Below, piece after piece: positions 40,921-50,132 of a DNA stretch of 64,000 nt. Both the position numbers and the translations under genes were made by a program. The notes beneath the pieces were generated by a model, which saw only the letters and a list, made by a program, of their open reading frames with translations, had not been told where the DNA came from and did not search any database. Within the stretch, counting starts at the first letter, position 1. Every line of letters starts with the position of its first letter. Origin of the DNA: Parasponia andersonii. Lineage: Eukaryota; Streptophyta; Magnoliopsida; Rosales; Cannabaceae. Location: NCBI GenBank assembly GCA_002914805.1, contig JXTB01000109.1, positions 886,189 to 950,188 on the forward strand, in the 5' to 3' direction.

Positions 40921-41021
40921 AATACAAGACCAAGCACGAAGATAGAAGTTAAAACCAAACTCTGTTTATTATTACCTAAAATACAAAATGCGTAGTCGAC
41001 AGGGACGCGGACCTGGAAGCT

Positions 41022-42202
41022 CTATTTGTAAGAAGCAGGTCTTGGAAGGATTCGAAGGGATACATCAGAATGGTATCGCTCTATTTGCTCCCGATAAGAG
41101 TCGAGCCTGGGCCTTTTCCTCTGCAGCCACGGGTCCAAGCAGTGGTCGACACACCGGCATTTAGCTCCCTGAAGCGAGAGGAGTAGAAGGACTGGACGGC
41201 GGCTAGCTGCAGGATACAAGAAAGCAAGGTCAGTGTTCAACAAGGATGCCGAAAAATATGGAAGTGGCAGCCAGACGAGCCAAACCTGTGCAATGCTGCG
41301 GCCAGCGACGAGCTCAACATTTTCCAGGAAGAGCATCTCCAGCTCGAACTTCACAGCTGGACCCTCTCCCTGGGCATTGTCCGAGTCTAAGGAACGCAGC
41401 TCCACCCCGCCAACCGTGAGGACACTTTCTCCCTCCACCAGATGCACTCCAGTAGCTTCTTTCGACGCTTCCGAAGAGGCAGAGGTGAGGATAGTAGGAG
41501 GCAGGATGTCGTTGAGCATGCTTTCGGTGACAGCAGGAGGCGGCGCATTCTCAATAGAAGAGGCCACGGCGACTGCTGCTATATCGGTGGCTTCGGCTGT
41601 CGCCCCCTTGGAGCCTCGCCTGAATGTGATTTTTCGGTCTTGTCTTGACCAACCCCCTTAACGGGTCCCCACACACAGACCTTTTCCTCCTTATGAAGGT
41701 CAGTGTAGCCCCATCGTCATCACTGTCAGAAGAGGGGATAGCTTTACCCCTCTTCCCTGCTGGGCTTTCCTTCCCTTTGGACGAGTTGGCCTCGCAACCC
41801 TACTTCGTCGGGACCGGGGGAAGGGAACACACCCGAGATTTCAACCTCGGATCCCCCCCGCTGAGCTCGGTAATCTCCCTACGGGGGCAGGCAGCACCGG
41901 AACCCGCGCCCGTCTTCGAACCGGAGTTAGGGGGCAGAAGAGGTCAGAGCAGCGAGTTCCCCGAGTAGGCTCGAAGGTGCCCCTATACCATATACGACCT
42001 TTATAGCCAGCGTCTCCCGAGTCGGGGGTCTGCTTGCCTCAGAAGAGGGGACCACAGGTGTTTCACCACCAAGCGCGAACAGACCCTCCCAGTCATCATT
42101 CGAGCCTATTCTTTGGGTGACAACTCCCTGCCCCCCGGCTTCATCCTCTGAGGACACCATCAGATGCTGACCAACAGGGACCTTGGAGCGAGCCTTGTGC
42201 AC
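41022..42202 (-). other. Antisense open reading frames between pol and the 3' LTR
   Basis: On the minus strand, 41927-42202 encodes an Ala/Gly/Ser-rich segment and 41022-41567 encodes 181 residues starting MASSIENAPPPAVTESML, with an acidic LEMLFLENVEL and a C-terminal DPWLQRKRPRLDS. The second is long for GC-rich decayed DNA. Antisense frames downstream of pol have been described for some Tat/Retand elements; whether this one is coding or a shadow cannot be decided here. The plus strand is also partly open across 41233-41661, which weakens the case. Confidence 0.45.
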
Positions 42203-42359
42203 AGCGGCACTCCCTTTGACTAAGGAAGGTCTGTCGAAGGGCCTGCATCAGAACCTATAAAGAGCAAGCAACGTGATTAGAATGCAGCCATGACCTGATC
42301 GACAGAGCCCTAGGATGCGAAAATGAACTCACGCTTGGAAGACTCAGAATATTGAGAAT

Positions 42360-43126
42360 ATAGAACACTCTTTGAGCTTTGAGGTTTTCACCTCCTTTTT
42401 GCCATGGATTTGGCATAATTTCTTCCATTTCGCTGCTTTAAGTGGTATCAGAGCCATGGCTCTTCCTTTGGATGTTGATGCTGATGAGCATGGAGTGAAG
42501 GTCCAATGGATAGATTTCAGACCTCGATTGGGTTATGAGCGAGAACTACCTCATGATCGATCAGACAGAGTCCAAGATCATCATCGGGTGGGTTTCACAA
42601 GATTGGGTTATTTTGATCAAGTTTTTACAAAGCACAGTTAGAGGGAGATCTCAGCAACATGAGGGCGCCGGAGTTATTCCTTTGGCACCACAGTTTTGCA
42701 ACCTTAAATACAAATCGCAAAGGAGCAATGATGAAGGGTCACGAAGAAGACAACTAAACACTCACTAGCCATTTAAAGTAAAGAGGTATGAGCGAAATTT
42801 AAATATACAATTTGGTGAGTAGAAGCTAGTAGTGAAATTCCTAGTAATTCTAAGGTTTTGACTCTAAGAAGTGATGAGCAAGATTGTCAATATATAATTC
42901 CTAGTTTCTATGGAGTCTTTGATAAAAAGGGATTTTAGAATTGTCTTGAACTTGTGGATGAATACTTTGGTAATGTAGCTCACTAATTTAGAGGTTATAT
43001 GGTTTACTGGTGGGAGAGAATTCAAAATCAGAGATTGTTTTATGAAAAAAAGAAAATCATGACATGGGAAGGATGAGAGACCAATTAGTTATAGAATTCT
43101 TACCTCAAAACACTCCCCATAGAGAT
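42360..43126 (+). mobile_element. Fragment of a second Ty3/gypsy family (leader, PBS, partial gag)
   Basis: AGTGGTATCAGAGCCATGGC at about 42439-42458 is the initiator-Met tRNA primer site used by many plant LTR elements, unlike the TGGCGCC site of the surrounding family. Coding begins with MALPLDVDADEHG (42452). Further on, 42940-43115 reads CLELVDEYFGNVAH, then YMVYWWERIQNQRL, then MTWEGMRDQLVIEFLPQ, a retrotransposon gag signature. Base composition drops to AT-rich here. The fragment stops exactly where TGTGGGG of the other family's LTR begins (43127). Confidence 0.75.
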
Positions 43127-43275
43127 TGTGGGGCCCGTTCTTAGATCATGTACCACGTAGACAATTGAGTGGTAGAACAGGTCACAAAGGGGGCATGCTA
43201 TCCAACACATGCCCAGAGTAACCATTTAAAAGCCACACGAGTCGCATGCGGTACCGCATGGGGCAAGTGGATATC
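43127..43275 (+). repeat. Truncated third copy of the Tat-type LTR
   Basis: It begins TGTGGGGCCCGTTCTTAGAT and matches the first ~150 bp of the LTRs at 35415 and 45021, including the AAAAGCCAC.CGAGTC segment. Similarity ends near 43275, after which different sequence begins. Confidence 0.82.
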
Positions 43276-43299
43276 CTTTTTATGGAGAGCTACAGGTCT

Positions 43300-43856
43300 G
43301 GTTGAGAGAATAGGGAATTCGACGGCTACGCAGAGGTGGTAACACCAGACCAGTTCGAAGAGCAGAAAGGCGTCGAGAGGGACCATTACTCCGTCAGGCA
43401 CTATATACAGCAGTTGGGTGATGAGATCAACATCGTGTACCCCGCTGATGTGCTGAAGATGCTCCATGAAGAAAAAGACGGGCCCTCTACATCTGCCTCT
43501 GTCGCCAGGAAGATTGTCCCTGCTTCCATTCTGCCAGAGCAGGCTGCAGAGGTTTGGGGCGATCAGCCTGGTCTTGGCACCTTAACTAGTAGAGGGTCAG
43601 GCGCGGTCGTTTTGTCTAGTGACGATTATGACTCTGGTACACTGCCCTCTGCCGATATTGGTCTAAGCTCTGAAGCTAGTAGCGCTCCCCTTGTCAGAGA
43701 ATTTGACCCACACGTGTGGCTGGACTTCTCCGACCCCAAATGGGAATGCACCAAGAACCAGCTACAGGGGTTGGTCGACCACTACTTGGACCCGTCGCTG
43801 CAGAGAAAAAGGCTCGGGCTCGAGGCGTCAAGCTAGCTCCGCAGGTGCTGTGTGAT
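43300..43856 (+). other. Open frame (166 aa) carrying an inverted copy of the antisense ORF end
   Basis: The plus-strand frame 43336-43836 ends VDHYLDPSLQRKRLGLEASS. DNA around 43773-43825 (GTCGACCACTACTTGGACCC and onward) matches the reverse complement of about 41100-41155. So part of the sequence present in antisense orientation at 41 kb recurs here in sense orientation. No known domain is recognised; the frame is acidic and Ser-rich in the middle. Confidence 0.6.
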
Positions 43857-43859
43857 AAC

Positions 43860-44715
43860 CCAGGTGTCCAACGGGAAGAGGAGATATGAGACCATCCTAG
43901 GCATCATATTCATCACCTGGGATTCAGGATGGTCTGGATGTGTCGGCAATCCCCAGAGGACCCAAAGATGTCGATCCCCTCCAGCTCCTTAAGCCGCCCC
44001 ACCGACAGTTGCGGCTCAAACTTGCTTTCCTCCGCAGAGGTTACGCAAGGCAAAATATCATGAGTAATAACGGACGAGGTATACACAGGCCCAAAAAATC
44101 ACGACCTAGTACTTACTTTGCAGAAAAAATGAAGGAACTTGGAAGCACTCCCCATTCACCCAAGGAAAGCACCACGCCCCTCCGACAGCATACATCCTAG
44201 AGTAGGAGTCCCATTGCTTATCTGACCTCGGCAAGCCACAGAAAATATGGCATCTCGGGAGCGGCTAGAGGTAGAAAGTAGGGTAGGAGCTCTTTTTGGG
44301 GAAGATGGTGAGCTTATAGGCATAAAAGACCACCTCTAAGTCGATATGCACGTTAAGGAGAACTGACAGAGCAGAAAGCCCCATCAAGATCATGACCCCG
44401 TTAGCGTTCAGCTGCATCAGGTGAATCCCTGTTAGAGTAAAGAACTAATGGATCAGGGGAGGAAGGAGAAACCGTAGCCATTCCAGGTGCCTCCTCCCCA
44501 AGATGATAGAGCCTTCGGGGGCAAATGGGCGAAGGTACCAATCTGCGGGGCCCTCGACTCTTTGTAATGTAACTCCGCCAGGAAAGTAGAACTACCTCCT
44601 CAGTGAGTCCAACTCCGAATCCACGACGGGGCAGAGATTCTGATTCTGGTTTGAGGCCATCGTTCTGGATACGATCAAAAGGAGCAAAAGGTTCTAGCAA
44701 AGGGAAAAGTTGGAA
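43860..44715 (-). pseudogene. Antisense remnant resembling the 'putative gypsy-type transposon' domain
   Basis: From 44700 downward on the minus strand: MLEPFAPFDRIQNDGLKPES and onward, then after a break near 44400 VMILMGLSALSVLLNVHIDL and KLTIFPKKSSYP, with stops further on. The pattern resembles the Transposase_28-type domain annotated in antisense ORFs of plant gypsy elements (short hydrophobic helix followed by aromatic residues). The assignment is from memory and tentative. Confidence 0.35.
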
Positions 44716-45020
44716 ACCCTAAGATTTTAGAAAGCTAGAATACTTGGAGATTTTGGTAAAGTAAGAAACGAGCGTAAATGCAATTTTTATAGAGGGAAAG
44801 CCGAAAAGTCCCCCTTGGAAAAGAACAGTGCGAGGAAGGTTGAAGCACTAGTTATTTCAAAATTCTGAAAAGAATCGTGACACATGATAGCATGCACCAG
44901 CGTTGGTAATTGGGAATAAATGATGGTAAGGGGCCACGGGTACCTCTCGAATTAGAGGACTAGAGATACGATTTTCCCATTTAATGGATAGAATCCATCA
45001 AATAGGAAAATGGGGGCAGT

Positions 45021-45811
45021 TGTGGGGCCTATTCCTAGATCACGTACCACATAGTCAATTAAGTGGCAGAGTAGGTCATAAGGGGGACACGCCATCTGAC
45101 GTGTGTTCAGAGAAACTGTTTAAAAGCCACGTGAGTCACACGTGATACCGTATGGGCCCATGGGCTGTCCGAGGCTAGGGCCGAATCCATCCCAGACCCT
45201 GGACAATTCGGCCCAATCTAGTTCTTGCCTCAATAGCTGGGGGTCAGAAGCCTCGAGGGTCTTCTGCCAGAAGACCACGGGAGGCAACGCGCTGCTCCAG
45301 ACCCAGATAATGCATTTAATGCGATCCTAGGTAGGTGCGCACATTGGGAAAACTACACTGATAGAACGGCGGTTTGTCAAAGTCTCGCCCTCGATAGGCC
45401 CGAGTCGTAGGGGACGGCAAAAAGCAGGCTACGACGATGCAAGGAAAATTACGGTAATCACGGCTCGTGATCTCTAGGGTAAGTCATGATGAGAAAATGT
45501 ACTCAATCTTGGGATTAAGAGCTAGAAAAAGTTCTCAGTTCTAGGATTATGTATATAAGCCTTGCTTCCCCCTCGAGAAAAAAGAGAGATTAAGATAGAC
45601 ATATAAAAAAAAAACTAAATCTTTGCTTCTTAATCTTAGAGATAAACAACTGACTTAAGCATCAGAGAGTCTTTGCAGTTGGCTACCCTCGCCTCTCTGA
45701 CCCGACTTGAAGTAAAAAGTACGCTAGGATAGCAAGGATACGTGGACAGTTGGAAAACATAACGTCAGTAGTTCAGAAACACGTGGACAGCTGGTAAGAA
45801 TCGCTCCAACA
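45021..45811 (+). repeat. 3' LTR of the Tat-type complex (791 bp)
   Basis: It begins TGTGGGGCCTATTCC after a purine-rich GGAAAATGGGGGCAG (polypurine-tract-like, 45005-45019) and ends CGCTCCAACA. It is homologous to 35415-36232 throughout. The bases after it (GTCACAGCCATGTCTATGAG) resemble the PBS/leader after the 5' LTR rather than plain flank. Confidence 0.82.
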
Positions 45812-45840
45812 GTCACAGCCATGTCTATGAGAGCACGACT

Positions 45841-47884
45841 TAAACACTCAATTATTCTTATGGTTTGTATTGGATTTAAATTTTTTGCATGAACTTAGCT
45901 CAAAACTTGAGTCAAAACTCAAACTCGAAACTCAATTCAAAATGCTAAATAATAAATAAAAGTAACAATATTAGCCACTAATTATTACCTGAATTTAGAG
46001 AATCGCATACATTTTCTCTAAAATTTTGTTACAATTTTTCACAAAACAAGATAAATAAAGTTCTTTTCTTTTATTTAAGTTTTATAAGCCTTTAAATATA
46101 GCCTAAAATATCTAGAAGCCTTTAAGTCTAGCCTTAAAATTAGACTTTGAAGGGTTGGGATTCGCACTTCACGCTTAAGTTTTCAATTTCCAAACTCAAG
46201 CTCAACTTAGTTTGAAATATTTTGAAACTCAATAAGTCCGTCTAAATCTAAAAATGGTATATGTATTGTTGTCATGACACAACATCAAACAACAAAATTC
46301 AAAATTTTTAAGACTCTTTTTAGTATTAATCATGTTTTCTGCTTCCCAAGAAAATGTTGAAAATCACATCATAATATTTCTCTTTGTCGAAAATAATTGT
46401 CAATTTATTCCAAATATTATCTATATAAACACTTCTTATGAGCACAATTGAATCAATAATTTTCGATCTCTATAATTTATAAACTTTAGTTTTTGGTTTA
46501 AACTAGGTTTATATTGAGTGTTTTGCAAAAACCTAAGCTAGAAAAAATTACTTTTGCATATACATTAGCTCAATGAAGGATATATTATTTCATCCATATC
46601 TTTGTTATGAAAAAACAACTCTGTAGCGTATTAGGTTCTCTTTGACCACAATTTCATTTCTTTTGGAGATATCACTTGAAGCAATAAGAGAGCCCCCTAG
46701 TTCAAGAAGGTAACATGAGTTCATAAGCAAAAAGAACTATGGTAAAGACAAGCGGGGTGCTTGCTAATCAAGTATATTGAAGAAGTTCACGACAATAATA
46801 TTACAAGTCTTAAAGAGTAAAGACTAGAAATGGAATTTAAGATTGAATGAGACCATTAAATTGTAATTGTTTTATTGGACTAACTAACATGTAATTAGTC
46901 ATGTGGGTGTAGGCATTGATGAACCACGTAAATAAATTTGTATTTTTTTTTTCTCAAATCAGTTAATCAATATAAACTAAAATTGGTTATTGCTAAAATC
47001 AGTCTTTCAATATAAATAATTTAGAATCAAGGAATGTTATAACCAAAACAATTCCTCCTCTGACAACAAAGAAAAGAAAATGACAACTACTATCATATGT
47101 TTGAGTCTTACCTAGTATGTTGGTTAATGAAGATGCTATGCTACTATTTCTCTAAAACAAATGTGATTGGCTGGAGGATTTTTGTTTTTAAATATGTGGA
47201 CTCAATTAATTGACAAAATTATTTGGAATGTAAGTACATTGTAATACATTATAATGTACTATATCTAACGTGTTCATACAAATCTATGGGGAATGTGGAT
47301 TCTTAACGATATGTTATACTGTTATTATTATTATTATTTTCTCATCTAATTAAGGTGGCATATAAATTATCGTCCATGTTAAACAAACATCATGGTACAA
47401 GTATAGTATGGAGCATGGACCATTAACTAGATGGTAAATTTAAAATTGCATAATAAGCTATAATTGTTGGTTTTCATAAATATGTATCAATAACTTCTAA
47501 ATATTTGGAAGATTTTTTTTTTTTTTTTCATACAATTGTTCTCGTGCATATGCGTTTCTGCCATGTCAAAGGTCACCTACTCAACACGTCTCAATGCCTA
47601 CAATTCCTTAGTGAGTCGTTATTGGGCTTACTTTCAATAAAATTGATAGGTTAGAACAAATGATTTTTTTAATTCCTTTGTTAGATTTAAATTTAACTAT
47701 TATAAAAGTACTATTATTTAATTCTTATAAGAATTTTTTGTTTTTAGGGAATTCAACTTACTATTCATTCCAATATATTTAATTATAATCAATCATTTCA
47801 ACGTATTTAACTAGGAATAATATTTAAAAAACCTGCTACGTTTAGCCTTTTTGCAAAAAAATAAAAAAACACATGTATTTTCCT
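45841..47884. other. Intergenic, AT-rich, nothing recognised
   Basis: Base composition returns to AT-rich immediately after the retroelement. No coding signature was found on either strand. Homopolymer T tract at 47514-47528; (TTA)n-like tract near 47321-47338. Confidence 0.6.
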
Positions 47885-48245
47885 TAATATCAAATAAAAT
47901 CTTTATTTGTATTTTTTTATTATTAAATTTCACCAGATTCACGTATAAAATCAAAATTATAATTAAAATTGTTGAAAATAAATATTTCTAATTTTTGAAA
48001 TCAGATAACATAATTATAAAAAAATATTTTTTTTTGTATTTGAAGAATGTTATTGTTATATTTCTTAGAAGTTACAGATTATTCATTGGTCTGATGGTTA
48101 TCTTCCAGCTAATTCTATGAATTCCAGTTGATAATTTGGAAGAACAAAAATATTTCAATAATAGTTTTAAATTCAAATTTTGACGGTATATGTGAATCTG
48201 GTTAGATTTGATAAAAAAATATAAATAAAGATTTTATTTAATATT
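47885..48245. repeat. Long inverted repeat / foldback element
   Basis: The left arm 47885-47995 (AATATCAAATAAAATCTTTA, then CACCAGATTCACGTATA) is complementary to the right arm 48143-48245, whose reverse complement reads AATATTAAATAAAATCTTTA, then AACCAGATTCACATATA. The loop is about 145 bp. Weaker complementarity continues outward (TTTGCAAAAAA / TTTTTTGCAG), so the element may extend to about 47830-48300. Confidence 0.75.
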
Positions 48246-49061
48246 AAGTGTGAACTGCAAAAAATAGTTTGAGGTTTGAGTATTTTACAATTTAAATTCT
48301 AAAATTTGAGCTCTAAAATAATATATTAAGATTAAAAATTTTCAAAAATTAATATCATGCACTGTTTTTTTAAACCATTTTTAATTAAAAAAATAATAAT
48401 ATTCTTCATTTAAACTAGATTAGTTTGTATTATTCTTCTTAATTTTGATGGTATTATTATTTTTTACTCATTAACGTTATTCAAAAAGTCAATCAAAAAT
48501 ATCAATTTTCAAGAATATTATCTTACATGATTCAAACTTTTAGATTTATACTAATATTAATGAAAAGAAGCATATATTTTTTTTAATAAAAGGCTAAAGG
48601 TCATGGTTTTTTTTTTTCCATATTATCCCTATTTAATTGTAATCTTTAAACTTAAATCAGTAAATTGAAATTTAACCGTCAGTTTTTATCTTTTCCAAAA
48701 AAAATCTTGTACTTGCTGTCTCTCACATATATAGTTGCAATAAACATGATAATTTCATTAGACGGTTGGACTATGTTTGGTGATTTAATTTATTAAATTA
48801 ATCATGTAAAGTTTTGTCTCTTTATAATTTAAATTAATGTGGCAGCTCAATTTGGTGTCGATTATCGTTCTCGAAACATTCGTAACCTTTAATTGGACGG
48901 GGAATGATAATTAACCATTCATTCCATTTTGAACACGTCTCAAAGTTTTAATATTATTTTTGAAATTTTAAGAGTGATTTTCACATGATCTGGGCTTAGG
49001 TAATAATTCATATTTTCTTTTTCTTTTTGTTTTTTCCTCTTTTTAAGCAACATCTCAAGAA

Positions 49062-49246
49062 TACTTTTCATATAACTTTTTTTTAAAAAAAAATAAAACT
49101 TTAGTAATGACCACTATTTTCTACAAATTTAAAGAAAAATAACACACTCTACTAAGATTTGAACTCTTATCCTTCCAAATTCACACACACATCTCTCAAG
49201 TCTTACGTCAACTGAACTAGCCAATTAGCTACTTTTCATATAACTT
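49062..49246 (-). mobile_element. tRNA-derived SINE with 17-bp target-site duplication
   Basis: TACTTTTCATATAACTT occurs identically at 49062-49078 and 49230-49246. Between them, read on the minus strand, are a pol III A-box-like TTGGCTAGTTCAGTTGACG (plus 49206-49224), a B-box-like GAGTTCAAATC (plus 49156-49166), and an A-rich tail (T/A run at 49077-49094). The body is about 151 bp, non-coding, and shows the target-primed retroposition layout. It resembles plant tRNA-derived SINEs with a GGCTAGTTCAGT start. Confidence 0.85.
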
Positions 49247-50132
49247 AAAGAAACGAAAAAAAAAAATGAAAAGTATTGAAAAGCAAGACAAACATTTTTG
49301 TTTTCGGTTAGACCAAAACCAAAAATGGTCCAAAATATACTTTCTTGGAAATATGCCAAAGAAAAGCTTGTACCGGTGAAAACTTTAAAAGGCCAAAAAT
49401 ATTTTAGTAACTTAAAAATACGTAAACAGAAAGGGAAAAATAAAATAAAATGAAATTCAACTCATTTGAATTAGCAGACATAATTTTCAATTTTTTTTGG
49501 TGAAATTATTATTTCTTCAAAAATTGAAAGTCTGTGTGTTATGGTTAAATTTTATTTCTATTTTTTATTTTCATAATACAATTGATAGTTTTTTAAGGCA
49601 ATTGGGTGCCGATTTTTTTTTTAAAAGAAAAAACAAGGAAAGAAAGGAAAAAAGAAAAAAGATAATTTTCCTAGGGGGGGCCACCACTCAATCAACGACC
49701 AATCAGAAACAAGTGGCATGGCAGCGTGTCCACTGTCCAGTAAGATTATTTCTTTTATAATTTTAACGCCTGCCGTTTATTTAATTCGGTATTTGGCCTT
49801 TCGTCTACGTCAAACATCGTCCTTTGTACGCGTTTCAAATCCCTAACTTCGACTCCATCAGAAAATATTCAAAATTAAAAAAAAAAATTAATATAAAAAT
49901 ATAAAATTCAAATTGCTCTGTAAATATCGTTTGTTTTTTAATTTTTCTCTCTCGAAGTCTTCGAATTTTCTTTTCGAAAGTTCTGTTTGGTACTTTCTCT
50001 GAAAATTCATTCATCCGAAGCCTTAGAATAGTTGACATCTCTCTCTCGTCTCTCCAATTTTTGATCGTACAGTTCGCGAGGAGGAGGAGGAGAAGAAGAA
50101 GAAGAAGAGAGATCGGTTTCAAGTGACCAGCC

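Larger units (their letters stand above)
35415..45840 (+). mobile_element. Decayed Ty3/gypsy retrotransposon complex of Tat type
   Basis: A GC-rich block in an AT-rich genome. It holds an LTR at 35415-36232, a second at 45021-45811, an LTR fragment at 43127-43275, a PBS-like site at 36234, gag, protease, RT-RNase H, an additional RNase H, tandem repeats, antisense open frames and a fragment of another gypsy family (42360-43126). Gag and pol carry many stops, and no integrase was found between the second RNase H and the 3' LTR. A second RNase H plus antisense frames and 3' tandem repeats are features described for the Tat lineage. The two terminal LTRs lack matching target duplications (ATTTG left, GTCAC right), so the block is probably composite rather than one insertion. 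Confidence 0.82.

Noticed and set aside
35415-45840. Endogenous viral element
   Set aside because: LTRs, gag and the pol order with a second RNase H fit a Ty3/gypsy Tat-type retrotransposon; no envelope-like or virus-specific gene was seen.
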